Positions 19,226 through 28,677 of a stretch of DNA of 64,000 bases are shown piece after piece; the first letter of the stretch is position 1, and every line of letters begins with the position of its first letter. The stretch comes from Nostoc sp. MS1 (lineage in GTDB: Bacteria; Cyanobacteriota; Cyanobacteriia; Cyanobacteriales; Nostocaceae). Both the position numbers and the translations under genes were made by a program. The stretch spans positions 2,167,501 to 2,231,500 of the forward strand of contig NZ_AP023441.1 of the NCBI RefSeq assembly GCF_019976755.1, written 5' to 3'. Under the pieces are notes generated by a model, which saw only the letters and a program-made list of their open reading frames with translations, was not told the origin of the DNA and made no database searches.

Positions 19226-20017
19226 ATGGTTGAGCAAGTTTTAATCAATGCTGATGATTACTCTGTACCAGATGCCAACCAGCTAATGACGGAAGATGAT
19301 ACACCTGTGGATAACTTTGCATCTGCCAGACAACAGCGCTTGTTAGTTGGTTCGCTTTATAGTTCTTTACAAGACCAGACATTTTTAGCTGAGGCTAATG
19401 TTGGTATTTATCATACCGATGGTGAAGCGGCGATCGTTCCTGACGTATTTATTAGTTTTGATGTCCAAACTCCTGAAAACTGGTGGGAAAAACAAAACCG
19501 ATGCTATTTGGTGTGGAAGTTTGGCAAGGTTCCAGAAGTGGTGATTGAAATTGTCTCGAATAAAGAAGGTGAGGAACTAGGCAAGAAATTAAGAATTTAT
19601 GAAAAAATGCGGGTTATTTACTATGTTGTGTACGACCCGACTCAGCAATTAGGAGAAAAGACACTGCGTGTTTATCAGCTAAATGGTAGATACTACAGGG
19701 AAACACAAGAAACTTGGTTAGAACAAGTTGGTTTAGGCGTGACTTTGTGGACTGGTGAATTTGAAGGCAGACAAGATAATTGGTTACGCTGGTGTTATCA
19801 AGATGGTAGTGTTTTAGCTACTGGTGATGAATTGGCGCAGAGGGAAAGGTTAGAAAAGGAACAAGCTCAACAGCTTGCTCAACAAGAGCGCTTAGAAAAG
19901 GAACAGGCTCAACAGCTTGCTCAACAAGAGCGTTTGGAAAAGGAACAGGCTCAACAACGCGCCCAATTATTAGCAGAAAGACTTTTATCTTTGGGTATTG
20001 ATCCTGAGAATCTTTAA
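19226..20017 (+). CDS. Uma2-family (DUF820) putative endonuclease with C-terminal coiled-coil repeats
   Basis: 263 aa. PD-(D/E)XK-type core: 'AIVPDVFISFD' (Asp), 'PEVVIEIVSNKEGEELGKK' (Glu and the downstream Lys) and 'YEKMRVIYYVVYDP'. This family is greatly expanded in filamentous cyanobacteria and its physiological role is unclear. The C-terminus holds about three copies of a 14-residue unit ERLEKEQAQQLAQQ (about 209-252), which should form a coiled coil. HIP1 and a GCGATCGC-containing leader precede the ATG. Confidence 0.85.
   Translation: MVEQVLINADDYSVPDANQLMTEDDTPVDNFASARQQRLLVGSLYSSLQDQTFLAEANVGIYHTDGEAAIVPDVFISFDVQTPENWWEKQNRCYLVWKFGKVPEVVIEIVSNKEGEELGKKLRIYEKMRVIYYVVYDPTQQLGEKTLRVYQLNGRYYRETQETWLEQVGLGVTLWTGEFEGRQDNWLRWCYQDGSVLATGDELAQRERLEKEQAQQLAQQERLEKEQAQQLAQQERLEKEQAQQRAQLLAERLLSLGIDPENL
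19832..19965 (+). repeat. 42-bp coding tandem repeat in the Uma2 gene
   Basis: About three near-identical copies of a 42-base unit encode ERLEKEQAQQLAQQ. Copy number is likely to vary between strains. Confidence 0.85.
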
Positions 20018-20146
20018 TATTAGGACTTATACACAAAGGTTGTCTGTTAAGACTAGGTATAAGGGTTTTGAATAGCCAGATTCTCACACCCCTATAGCTT
20101 TGCCAAAACTATTAATTCTTGTTGTTCATGCGTAAGTTTTGAGCAT

Positions 20147-20188
20147 AAAAAATGGGAGTAATTAACATAAAAATTACTCCCATTTTTT
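20147..20188. terminator. Bidirectional terminator between Uma2 gene and ftsH
   Basis: Perfect 17-bp arms: AAAAAATGGGAGTAATT (20147-20163) and AATTACTCCCATTTTTT (20172-20188). The A-run before and T-run after make it a good intrinsic terminator on both strands. It is followed by the 'CACTTTAGTGCTGACTACAA' word found in other intergenic spots. Confidence 0.85.
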
Positions 20189-20223
20189 ATTTCTCAGCAC
20201 TTTAGTGCTGACTACAAACTTAT

Positions 20224-22065
20224 CTAGGCAAACGCGGCGGTTTTTACGTCGTTATTTGCGAGGATTTCTTGCAGTTCATCAGCATCTACGGTTTCTTTAT
20301 CAACCAGCATTTGCGCGATTTGGTCGAGGATGTGGCGGTTATTTACCAACACATCTTTAGCACGGGTGTAGGCTGTGTCTACTAATTTACGAACTTCTTC
20401 GTCAATGGAGGCGGCTGTTTCTTCGGAGAAATCACGTTCTGACATGATGTCACGACCGAGGAACATGTTTCCTTGTTGACGACCAAGGGCGACAGGGCCT
20501 AATTTATCGCTCATGCCAAAGCGGGTGATCATTTGACGGGCTACACGGGCTACTTGTTGTAAGTCGTTGGAAGCACCTGTGGTAACTTCTTCTTCACCAA
20601 AGATGATTTCTTCAGCAATACGACCACCCAAAGCTACGGCCATCTGGTTTTCCAGATAAGCGCGGCTGTATAAGCCTGTATCCATGCGGTCTTCGCTGGG
20701 GGTGAACCAAGTCAAACCACCAGCACGTCCGCGAGGGATGATGCTGATTTTTTGTACGGGGTCATAGTCGGGCATTAATGCACCAACTAAGGCGTGACCG
20801 GCTTCGTGGTAAGCTACCAAAACTTTGCGTTTTTCGCTCATTACACGGTCTTTCTTCTCTGGCCCAGCCAACACGCGATCAATCGCATCGTTGATTTCGT
20901 CCATTGAGATTTCGGTCAAGTTGCGTCTTGCTGCTAAGATTGCGGCTTCGTTTAGCAGGTTGGACAAATCTGCACCTGTGAAACCTGGGGTACGACGAGC
21001 GATTTTATCCAAGTCCACATCTTTCGCCAATGTTTTACCACGGGCATGGACTTTGAGGATTTCGCTACGTCCGGCGTAGTCAGGACGGTCAACAACGACT
21101 TGACGGTCAAAACGACCGGGACGCAATAGGGCGGCATCGAGTACGTCGGGACGGTTGGTAGCAGCGATAATGATGATGCCGGTGTTACCTTCAAAACCAT
21201 CCATTTCGGTGAGTAACTGGTTGAGGGTTTGTTCCCGTTCGTCGTTACCACCACCTAAACCTGCACCCCGTTGACGACCTACTGCGTCAATTTCATCGAT
21301 GAAGACGATACAGGGAGCGTTGGTTTTAGCTTGTTCAAACAAGTCGCGGACGCGGGAAGCACCCACACCAACAAACATTTCCACAAACTCAGAACCAGAG
21401 ATGGAGAAGAAAGGTACGCCAGCTTCCCCTGCTACTGCACGCGCTAGGAGGGTTTTACCTGTACCTGGAGGCCCTACTAACAGCACTCCTTTAGGAATTT
21501 TTGCACCAATGGCGGTAAAGCGATCGGCGTTTTTGAGGAAGTCTACGACTTCGTTTAGTTCTAATTTGGCTTGGTCAATACCCGCAACGTCACCGAAGGT
21601 AACTTGGGTTTGAGGTTCCATTTGCACTCTTGCTTTGGATTTGCCAAAGTTCATGGCTTGGCTACCAGGCCCGCTTTGAGCGCGACGCAGCAAGAAGAAT
21701 AAGCCCACAAGCAGCAATACAGGGAAGAATAAGCTACTTAATGCCTTAAACCAAAATCCCTCGTCGGTTTGGGGCAATACAGAAATATCAACGCCTTTTT
21801 GAGTAAGAGTATTGATTAATTCTGGGTCGTTGACTAAAGTAACAAGTTTTTTATTAGATCCATCTTTGGGTGTTACCAGCGCGGTAGAACGGTCTGCACT
21901 CAAGCTGACTCTTTCTACTTTGCCGCCTTCAACTGCTTGAATAAACTGGCTATAGCGCCATGACTCTTTATTTTGGGGTTGTTTTTCAAAAAAAGCTGTG
22001 CCAAGCGCAATTACAACTATAAATAGCAGCGCGTACAGCCCCGCATTTCTCCATCTTTTATTCAC
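20224..22065 (-). CDS. ftsH: ATP-dependent zinc metalloprotease FtsH
   Basis: 613 aa, thylakoid/plasma membrane AAA protease that degrades damaged membrane proteins such as photosystem II D1. Two helices (about 9-26 and 106-127) flank a ~75-residue luminal/periplasmic domain. AAA domain: Walker A GPPGTGKT at 198-205, Walker B IVFIDEIDA, second-region-of-homology Arg fingers in LLRPGRFDRQ, pore loop MFVG. Protease zinc site HEAGH at 420-424. The start codon is GTG at 22065, supported by GGAGGA about ten bases upstream. Cyanobacteria have four FtsH paralogs; which one this is cannot be fixed from the sequence alone. Confidence 0.97.
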   Translation of the reverse strand: MNKRWRNAGLYALLFIVVIALGTAFFEKQPQNKESWRYSQFIQAVEGGKVERVSLSADRSTALVTPKDGSNKKLVTLVNDPELINTLTQKGVDISVLPQTDEGFWFKALSSLFFPVLLLVGLFFLLRRAQSGPGSQAMNFGKSKARVQMEPQTQVTFGDVAGIDQAKLELNEVVDFLKNADRFTAIGAKIPKGVLLVGPPGTGKTLLARAVAGEAGVPFFSISGSEFVEMFVGVGASRVRDLFEQAKTNAPCIVFIDEIDAVGRQRGAGLGGGNDEREQTLNQLLTEMDGFEGNTGIIIIAATNRPDVLDAALLRPGRFDRQVVVDRPDYAGRSEILKVHARGKTLAKDVDLDKIARRTPGFTGADLSNLLNEAAILAARRNLTEISMDEINDAIDRVLAGPEKKDRVMSEKRKVLVAYHEAGHALVGALMPDYDPVQKISIIPRGRAGGLTWFTPSEDRMDTGLYSRAYLENQMAVALGGRIAEEIIFGEEEVTTGASNDLQQVARVARQMITRFGMSDKLGPVALGRQQGNMFLGRDIMSERDFSEETAASIDEEVRKLVDTAYTRAKDVLVNNRHILDQIAQMLVDKETVDADELQEILANNDVKTAAFA

Positions 22066-22152
22066 TGAGGTTTGTCCTCCCGTATTTTTGTGCGTAGGGC
22101 ATTATGAGAATTATGTTAACTTATCTTAACGTATACCAAAATGATACATCTG

Positions 22153-22944
22153 TCATGCTAAGAATAGTTCTCTAAGTTTGTGTAACTTTGGATGGTAGGG
22201 ATCATATTGTAACGATTCTGTTAGCTGATGAACGGTATGTATGGGCATAACTTCCACCACACTATTAGTGTAGGCGATCGCTTCAAAGTCTTTGACTAAT
22301 TCAGATGTCCAAGCCTCCTCTACTACCAACTGTTGCTGGGTTTGCAGCCAGTCTATTAACTGCGATCGCCCAATTCCTGGTAAGATACCAGCCGTTAACG
22401 GTGGAGTCCACCATCTCCCATTCTGCCATCCCCAAAGGTTGCCTGTGGTGGTTTCAAGCCAATTTCCGGCAGTATTTACGAAAATTGCTTCTTGGGAATT
22501 AAGTATTGTGGCGTTAGTCTTAGCTATCCAAGCACTCAGGTAGTTCCCAGTTTTATGAGCAGGTAAACTCCGGTATAGTTCTGCTGTGGCTAGGGTGCAA
22601 GCTACGCCGTGCTTTTGCAGTTCTAATAAATTTTGGGGTAGATATCTACCTATAATCCATTCTCTCCCATCAGGAAACAAGGTGATTCTCAGGACAGGGA
22701 AATGGGTGAGGAGTTGTTCTGCACCTTCACGCACCCGGTTCCAGTCTGGTTGTTCCCAGGCGAAATAGTTTACAGAGGTGTAGAGGCGATCGCAATGAGC
22801 CTGCCAATTAGTTAAACTACTATCGAGCGAACCACCATACACTCGCAGCGTTGTAAATACCGTAGCGCCATACAACAACCCTGGATCATAAATATCTAAC
22901 TCTATAGTTTGCGAATCAATTAATTTACCGTTATACCAGAACAT
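22153..22944 (-). CDS. Class IV aminotransferase, probably aminodeoxychorismate lyase
   Basis: 263 aa PLP enzyme of fold type IV. 'DPGLLYGATVFTTLRVYGG' (residues about 20-38), the PLP Lys in 'ISAWIAKTNATILNSQEAIF'-like context (sequence 'SAWIAKTNATIL') and the cofactor phosphate region 'ETTTGNLWG'. Its short length and a single-copy look favour 4-amino-4-deoxychorismate lyase (PabC, folate synthesis) over branched-chain aminotransferase, but D-amino acid transaminase-like activity is not excluded. Its ATG directly abuts a heptamer repeat block. Confidence 0.8.
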   Translation of the reverse strand: MFWYNGKLIDSQTIELDIYDPGLLYGATVFTTLRVYGGSLDSSLTNWQAHCDRLYTSVNYFAWEQPDWNRVREGAEQLLTHFPVLRITLFPDGREWIIGRYLPQNLLELQKHGVACTLATAELYRSLPAHKTGNYLSAWIAKTNATILNSQEAIFVNTAGNWLETTTGNLWGWQNGRWWTPPLTAGILPGIGRSQLIDWLQTQQQLVVEEAWTSELVKDFEAIAYTNSVVEVMPIHTVHQLTESLQYDPYHPKLHKLRELFLA

Positions 22945-22945
22945 T

Positions 22946-23033
22946 TAGGAGAGATGAGAGAGTGGGGGGAGATGAGGGAGATGAGGGAGAATAACTATGG
23001 ACTATTGACTAATGACTGATGACTATTGACTAA
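22946..23033. repeat. Purine repeat plus TGACTAAT heptamers
   Basis: GAGATGAGG units (22952-22992) followed by degenerate ACTATGGACTATTGACTAATGACTGATG heptamers up to 23033. The stop codon of the next minus-strand gene (23030-23032) lies inside the repeat. Confidence 0.85.
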
Positions 23034-23875
23034 TCTTTTGGTGGAAATATAATCTGATTTAATCCCTCAGATGTCGTAACAACTTTTCCGCCCAATTTTT
23101 CAATAGCACTAATTGCTCTCTTACGGGTTGCATTATCAATCGGATTACTTAATATCATGCCCCAAGTAGAGATTTGGGCATATGTGCTATTAGGATTTTG
23201 TCTCAAAAAATTAGCAGTTCTTAAAGAAGTAAGCGCGACATATTTGCTTTCTTCATCTGTATACTTACTTGCCCAGTCTGCGGCTGTTGTGAAAGATTGT
23301 TGAGAAGCTTGAGCTTTACCTAAGAATAATAACTCATCAATTCCTTTATAACGCCAAACATAATATGATTTTTCTGGAACCTGTGGCTTTAAAGATTTTA
23401 AACCTTTTTGCATTAACGCTATAGAACGTTCTGGCATCCCGGCATAGAGAGAAATACTTGTAGAAAGGCTGATATAGGTTCCTAAAAATCTTGGGTCACG
23501 TTCTATAATCACCTCAAAATATTCTGGGCTTAAACTGTAACCTGTTCTAGCTCTTACATCGTCATCACCGAAGTATTGTAGAAAATTCAGATATGCCCAA
23601 TTAGCCATTAAGTTATCATAGCCAAACGCTGGTGTCTTTTTGAGTAAATTAAGCCGCAGCTTCTCTACCTGAATTTCTCTTTCTAAGGTTGCTAAAGGAA
23701 TATTTTTTTTATTCTTCAATAACCCTTGTAGTCTGGGAGATTGCATCCAACCAACGCTTAAGGCACATAAGCAGACTACACAAGGGGCCAGTATAGCTTG
23801 ACGAGATATTACCATAATATTTCTAGCCTTATTTGATATAAGTAGTCTGCCCGTAAAAATATTTAACTTTATCAT
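23030..23875 (-). CDS. Membrane-tethered hypothetical protein with TPR-like helices
   Basis: Up to 281 aa. An alternative ATG at 23815 would remove a charged 20-residue extension and place a hydrophobic anchor (APCVVCLCALSVGWM) at the N-terminus. The soluble part is helical: 'YDNLMANWAYLNFLQYFG', 'YFEVIIERDPRFLGTYISLS', 'FLGKAQASQQSFTTAADWAS'. The spacing suggests TPR-like pairs. No known family named. It faces the divergent cassette at 24174 across a 298-base spacer. Confidence 0.65.
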   Translation of the reverse strand: MIKLNIFTGRLLISNKARNIMVISRQAILAPCVVCLCALSVGWMQSPRLQGLLKNKKNIPLATLEREIQVEKLRLNLLKKTPAFGYDNLMANWAYLNFLQYFGDDDVRARTGYSLSPEYFEVIIERDPRFLGTYISLSTSISLYAGMPERSIALMQKGLKSLKPQVPEKSYYVWRYKGIDELLFLGKAQASQQSFTTAADWASKYTDEESKYVALTSLRTANFLRQNPNSTYAQISTWGMILSNPIDNATRKRAISAIEKLGGKVVTTSEGLNQIIFPPKD

Positions 23876-24173
23876 TCACCTTGATGAACCTGACACCCTA
23901 ACAGGACTTACGCACTACGGTAGTCTGTTGAGACAGGGTGTTAAGGATGTAAGGGTATAGGGGTTTAAAAATCTATGAGTATAAATACACAGGAGAAGTT
24001 AGGTGTAAACTTTAAGTGTTATGTTATACTCCTAGCGAACAGACATGATCAAGCAAATTCAATGTTAATGTGTTAAATTTATTGAATTTTCTTAAATAAA
24101 ACTCAGTAAAATTTGCCACATCACTTAGAATTGAAGCTTGTCTGTATTTACACTATTTATCGCCTAGCAGATC
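23876..24173. promoter_or_regulatory. Spacer upstream of the three-gene cassette
   Basis: 298 bases without ORF. It contains AACAGGACTTACGCA (23897-), a common Nostoc repeat word, and an AT-rich segment with TTATACT (about 24022) that may be a -10 for the cassette. No RNA gene or clear operator seen. Confidence 0.4.
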
Positions 24174-24635
24174 ATGGAAATTACAGTTGCGGAAGGCTCA
24201 GTAAATAATAATCAGCTTGTGAAGTCTGAAAAGGATGATTTTAAATCAATCATCACCCATCTGGATTCTAATAATTTGGATGCTAATAGAATAATTGATG
24301 CCATTAAATCAGCGATCGCGGAAGTTGTAGAGTTGGAAATTACAACTTGGGTAGAGGAGCCATCAACACAATCTGATGAAGCAATACAAGAAATTACCAA
24401 AGTTGCTAAACCAGGAAATAGAATTTACACCAAAATTAATTTGATCAGTGGAGATATAGAAAACGAAGTTGGTAGTCAATTCTTAGCAAGCGGGCCATAT
24501 GCAGAACTACTAAATTTTCACTTGGTTCAAGTGAAAGATAGTAGAGAAATCATGCAGAAGAATATAGAGAGCGTTCAGAAAATATATAGGATTCTCATGG
24601 AGATGTATAACTCGCGTAAGAGTGTGCAATTGTAA
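24174..24635 (+). CDS. Unknown protein A of a three-gene cassette
   Basis: 153 aa, soluble and acidic, not recognised. By eye its central part ('SAIAEVVELEITTWV' ... 'YAELLNFHLVQVKDSREIM' ... 'VQKIYRILMEMY') lines up with residues 55-150 of the next protein ('ILVDDITALEVNTMVVS' ... 'YIDLFAQIEREYFYIIIEN' ... 'HKRLQLLKEV'). Both would then share one helical domain of about 90 residues. It starts with ATG and is 99 bases before gene B, same strand. Role unknown. Confidence 0.7.
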   Translation: MEITVAEGSVNNNQLVKSEKDDFKSIITHLDSNNLDANRIIDAIKSAIAEVVELEITTWVEEPSTQSDEAIQEITKVAKPGNRIYTKINLISGDIENEVGSQFLASGPYAELLNFHLVQVKDSREIMQKNIESVQKIYRILMEMYNSRKSVQL

Positions 24636-24734
24636 AGGTAAATTTTAGGTTTATTAGATAATCAATTTGCCTCAGCTTCTACTTAAAGGCATCAAATAAT
24701 AACTAAATTTATCAGGAATTAAGAGGTAATTGTT

Positions 24735-25646
24735 ATGCAGAATAGAACGTCAGCCACTGACAATATTCAAACTCTAGATACAGATAGAGGTACATTATCC
24801 AATGGTGTACGGGTAAAAAGAGATAGTCAACCCACAGATATTATTCAATCTAAATCTAGAGATTTATTAAATAAATTTGTTTCATCTGTACAAATATTAG
24901 TTGACGATATTACAGCCTTAGAAGTTAATACTATGGTTGTTTCTAATATTACAGGTAATAAATTTAATGCCTGGGAAGCATATCAAGAAATCTATTCTAT
25001 AAATGATAAAGATTATTTTAGTGTAAAAGGAATACCCGAAGATAGCCCATTAAGAGCGCGTTATATAGATTTATTTGCTCAGATAGAAAGAGAATATTTT
25101 TATATAATTATTGAAAATGTAGAACTGAACAATCGGAAAGTAGAACAATATCATAAACGTTTACAATTATTAAAAGAAGTCAAAAAAGGCAATATAGTTG
25201 AATCTGATCCTCGATATGTAGAATTAGCTCGTCCTATATTACCTCCACCTACACCTGTAACTGATCAAGGAAATTCCGATAATCAAAATGAACGTCAACA
25301 AGAATGGGAAGAAAATCTTCAAGAGATTCAAGCTCTTTTGAGTAATGACAAATTTGTGCGCTCTCTGCGAAAAATTGCTGAACTCAAAGCTGCACTTGAT
25401 GGTGGAGATGTGACGAGTTCGAGAACGGATACTATCTATGCTCAAACTGTGATGCAGTTGGATGGGGATATTATTACTCGCTATCATAAAGACTTGTTTG
25501 GCTTACCAGAAGAAACAAAAAATTTAATCCTGCGAGTCCACAATGAAGGAGTAGTTGCTGGTGAAAAGCAATGGCATGGCGTGTTAGATTTTATGATTAA
25601 TTTGGTAAGAGATTTGGCAAATTTATCTATCAATGGACGACGATAA
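24735..25646 (+). CDS. Unknown protein B of a three-gene cassette
   Basis: 303 aa, soluble. An N-terminal ~45-residue low-complexity segment leads to the domain shared with protein A (about 45-155). A Pro-rich linker (LARPILPPPTPVTDQ) and a charged Asn/Gln/Glu stretch separate it from a second helical domain (about 195-300: 'FVRSLRKIAELKAALDGGDV', 'AGEKQWHGVLDFMINLV'). No known domain identified. RBS-like TTAAGAGG lies before the ATG. Its last 14 bases overlap the start of gene C, so B and C are translationally coupled. Confidence 0.7.
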   Translation: MQNRTSATDNIQTLDTDRGTLSNGVRVKRDSQPTDIIQSKSRDLLNKFVSSVQILVDDITALEVNTMVVSNITGNKFNAWEAYQEIYSINDKDYFSVKGIPEDSPLRARYIDLFAQIEREYFYIIIENVELNNRKVEQYHKRLQLLKEVKKGNIVESDPRYVELARPILPPPTPVTDQGNSDNQNERQQEWEENLQEIQALLSNDKFVRSLRKIAELKAALDGGDVTSSRTDTIYAQTVMQLDGDIITRYHKDLFGLPEETKNLILRVHNEGVVAGEKQWHGVLDFMINLVRDLANLSINGRR

Positions 25647-26604
25647 TATTCAAACAGATAATTTTGCAGATGTTGCAGTTTCTATTTCCTTGCTAATTCC
25701 TCAAGGCGATAGTTTGCAGCTTCAGGTTGAGCAAAGTCATTATACTTTTTACCTAAATCAGCAAATTGTAGAACAAATTCAGCAAGCAAAAAATACGGGT
25801 ACTGCTCTTGATATCCCGCCAAAAATTTTGTTGCCTTTATGGTATTACAGCTGCTTTAGTTATAATCTTGTATCAATAAAAGAGGAAAAAAATACTCAAA
25901 GTCAGCCTGTCACTAAGTCTTACATTGTTTTCATCATAAATATTTTTAAAGCCTTTTGGAATAAATCTCTACAACAGAAGGTTAGTTTACCAGTTGGGTT
26001 TACTTTTACTTCTTACTATCAGTCAAAGCCATTATCTTCTACTGATTATTTGCAACAAGACTGTGTTTTACAAAGTGTTATCTTATTTCATGGTGACATC
26101 TTGCACAAGATTAAGCAGGATTTTTTGCAAAATAATTTGGAGTGTCAAAAAATTGCTTCTGCTCACTATTGGCTGTCTGAACAAATTTTGAGTGCTTTGA
26201 GGAGTAAGTTAAATCTGTTAGTTTGGGAGCTATCGGCGCTAGTTACTAGCTTCTTTTTTACATGGAATATATTAGAGTATTTGAATAAAAATATTTTAGT
26301 ATTTATTTTAATATGGCTATTTTTAACTGTGGTACTTGCATCTGCTCGTTATTTTATTGCTAAAGAATTACGAGCAGATAGAAATATTAAGTTTCAATAT
26401 TTGAATTGGCTTTCATGGGGAATAACTTGTGTTATACCTATACTGTTTTTAACTAGTTTTAGTATTAGTAGAGGTTTAGTTAATATAGGTACTTTTTTAT
26501 CGCCATTGATTGCTTCGCTTATACCTATAGGAGCTAGACGGATTCTTAGTTTTACTCTGCCCCGGTTGGCTAAGTTTATGATGCGGCGTATATTATCTGT
26601 GTAA
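25633..26604 (+). CDS. Unknown membrane protein C of a three-gene cassette
   Basis: 323 aa. The N-terminal ~190 residues are soluble with a beta-rich start ('VAVSISLLIPQGDSLQLQVE') and a conserved-looking segment 'FHGDILHKIKQDFL'. About four hydrophobic helices follow (roughly 198-218, 224-243, 258-282, 286-302), then a basic tail (RLAKFMMRRILSV). It starts within gene B (overlap 25633-25646). The layout of two related soluble proteins plus one membrane protein resembles sensor/effector modules, but no family was recognised and no function is claimed. Confidence 0.7.
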   Translation: MDDDNIQTDNFADVAVSISLLIPQGDSLQLQVEQSHYTFYLNQQIVEQIQQAKNTGTALDIPPKILLPLWYYSCFSYNLVSIKEEKNTQSQPVTKSYIVFIINIFKAFWNKSLQQKVSLPVGFTFTSYYQSKPLSSTDYLQQDCVLQSVILFHGDILHKIKQDFLQNNLECQKIASAHYWLSEQILSALRSKLNLLVWELSALVTSFFFTWNILEYLNKNILVFILIWLFLTVVLASARYFIAKELRADRNIKFQYLNWLSWGITCVIPILFLTSFSISRGLVNIGTFLSPLIASLIPIGARRILSFTLPRLAKFMMRRILSV

Positions 26605-26710
26605 GTGATTGAGGTTTAGATAAGAGTAATTACCCGCCATTCATGTAGCTTTATGTAGGAATACACGCCGATGAATTGTCAAATATTACACCCTGGCTAC
26701 ATATCAACTA

Positions 26711-27928
26711 TTATCGTTTTAATAGATGCCAACATTGTTGTGCGATCGCCCAATCTTCTTGAGTATGAATAACTAACACCCGTACTGTAGAATCAGCAGT
26801 GGCGATATCTACATCAACTGGTTTATTTTGATTCTTCTCAGGGTCAAGTTTTAGCCCTAAAAATCCGAAGGCTTCGCAAGCAGCTTGGCGGATACCTGCG
26901 GACTTTTCCCCTGCGCCGGCTGTGAACACCAACACATCCAAACCACCCAAACTCGCCAGCATGGAACCGATACCAGAACGCAGGCGGTGGACATATATAT
27001 CCCATGCTAATTGAGCGCGGTAGTTACCTTGGGCGATCGCTTCTATTACCTGGGGTAAGTCACTAGATACGCCAGAAATTCCGCGCAAACCAGAAGCTTT
27101 GTTTAAAACATAGTCTAATCTTTCGGCAGAATATTCCGATTGTCGCATTAAATGAATGATGATACCTGGGTCAATGGAACCGGAACGGCTACCCATCATC
27201 AACCCATCTAGGGGCGTGAAGCCCATTGTAGTATCAATACTGCGACCATTTTTTATTGCAGCTAAAGAACAGCCATTGCCGAGGTGACAGGTAATTATCC
27301 GCAGAGATGCCAAATCTTTACCTAGAATTTGGGCTGCACGAGCAGAACAGTATTGATGGCTGATACCATGAAATCCATAACGGCGAATACCTTGTTCTAC
27401 CCATTCATAGGGGCCGGGATAGATGGCGGCTGCGTCGGGTAATGTGGCGTGGAAGCCAGTATCAAATACTGCAACTTGGGGGACATCGCCTAAGCTTTTT
27501 TCAATTGCTTGTATTCCTTCCAACGCGGCGGGGTTATGGGCTGGAGCGAGGTTGGATAACTTAGCGATCGCTTGTTTTACTTCCTCGTTGATAATTACAC
27601 TATTACGGTAATTTTGCCCCCCATGTACCACTCGATGTCCTACCACATCAATTTCTGATAATTGACCGATAACTTTCGTCGCGCCACGGCTGAGAGTATA
27701 CAGCATATAGGTGACATGAGCTTGACGAGAGTCGCCATAAATCGATTCATGCAGCGTTGCACCCTTGGCTGTTTTCACCTCAATTTCCGCCACACTCCTA
27801 TCTTGAGTCCAATTAACTTTTCCCTCCCAAAGCGGCGGCGGTGCTTCACTCAAAAGTGCATCATCAGGAATTTCATACAAACAACTTTTTTGACTGCTAG
27901 AACCCGCATTTAATATTAGTACTTTCAT
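26711..27928 (-). CDS. ackA: Acetate kinase
   Basis: 405 aa. Reversible acetyl phosphate + ADP to acetate + ATP. ASKHA fold: N-terminal 'VLILNAGSSSQKSCLYE', 'HRVVHGGQNY', 'VFDTGFHATLPDAAAIYPGP', 'RYGFHGISHQYC', 'CHLGNGCSLAAI', 'GLMMGSRSGSIDPGII' and C-terminal 'VFTAGAGEKSAGIR'. All standard motifs present and full length. phosphotransacetylase is not adjacent, so acetyl-P may come from a phosphoketolase elsewhere. Same strand as tal, pyk and gap but separated from them by two plus-strand genes. Confidence 0.97.
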   Translation of the reverse strand: MKVLILNAGSSSQKSCLYEIPDDALLSEAPPPLWEGKVNWTQDRSVAEIEVKTAKGATLHESIYGDSRQAHVTYMLYTLSRGATKVIGQLSEIDVVGHRVVHGGQNYRNSVIINEEVKQAIAKLSNLAPAHNPAALEGIQAIEKSLGDVPQVAVFDTGFHATLPDAAAIYPGPYEWVEQGIRRYGFHGISHQYCSARAAQILGKDLASLRIITCHLGNGCSLAAIKNGRSIDTTMGFTPLDGLMMGSRSGSIDPGIIIHLMRQSEYSAERLDYVLNKASGLRGISGVSSDLPQVIEAIAQGNYRAQLAWDIYVHRLRSGIGSMLASLGGLDVLVFTAGAGEKSAGIRQAACEAFGFLGLKLDPEKNQNKPVDVDIATADSTVRVLVIHTQEDWAIAQQCWHLLKR

Positions 27929-28028
27929 TACTTTTACCTAATTTTGGTTTGTCGATTTTGGACTCTATGATTTCTGAATTTACAGTATTAATTAAATTTA
28001 TTACCGATATTTTAGGACAAGCAAAAAC

Positions 28029-28391
28029 GTGAACCGTTTCCAAAAGCTATCCTCAATCGCATTCTTGTTATTAGCTTTCATCTATCCGCCCAAGCTGGTT
28101 GAAGCTAAAGAAAATACTCAAAACAATGTTCTCAATGAGCAGAGTATTAATGCAGAAACAAACTTAGTTGAAGGTGCTAGCAAAGAGATTTTGCTTGCAC
28201 ATCGATACTATAGACAACGTTATCACAGACGGCGCGTAAGAAGTCATCATTATAGACGGCGCTATTATCATAGACCTTATTACAGGCATTACTATCGCCG
28301 AGGACGTTATTACGGTTACTATCGTCATGGAGGATGGGAACTTGTCCGTGATCGCCACGGAAGATTGCTCTATGATTGGCGAGGTTACTAA
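28029..28391 (+). CDS. Small exported Arg/Tyr/His-rich protein (paralog 1)
   Basis: 120 aa from a GTG start at 28029. Signal peptide (residues about 1-26, 'LSSIAFLLLAFIYPP'), then an acidic spacer ending in 'EILLAHR', then about 55 residues very rich in Arg, Tyr and His ('YYRQRYHRRRVRSHHYRRRY'). It ends 'GWELVRDRHGRLLYDWRGY'. Same plan as the gene at 28678: similar signal and 'ILLA(H/Q)R' boundary but a different basic tail. A propeptide-like acidic spacer in front of a cationic tail is an inference. Function unknown. Confidence 0.75.
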   Translation: MNRFQKLSSIAFLLLAFIYPPKLVEAKENTQNNVLNEQSINAETNLVEGASKEILLAHRYYRQRYHRRRVRSHHYRRRYYHRPYYRHYYRRGRYYGYYRHGGWELVRDRHGRLLYDWRGY

Positions 28392-28677
28392 TAATAACTA
28401 CTTCTAATAACATTAATACTGTGCAGATAAATCAAGCCACATAAATAGATATTGGTAGATGAAAATGCTAAATGCAATTACTACCAATATCATAATAATT
28501 TAGTTTTTTATAAATTTCCTGATGATTTTTTAATTTCTTCATCCTTGCTAGGTTATGAAATTATTTATTTTTGATAAATTAGTAAATCTCATAAATATCA
28601 TTCTTAAGATAGATATGTCCTTATAAATAAAATTTTATGTTTTTTATGAATATTGATTTATACTAAAATTCAACAAA
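28392..28677. other. AT-rich spacer between the two Arg/Tyr-rich genes
   Basis: 286 bases, strongly AT-rich, with no ORF. Likely carries the promoter of the second paralog (TTTATACTAAAA near 28661). Confidence 0.45.
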
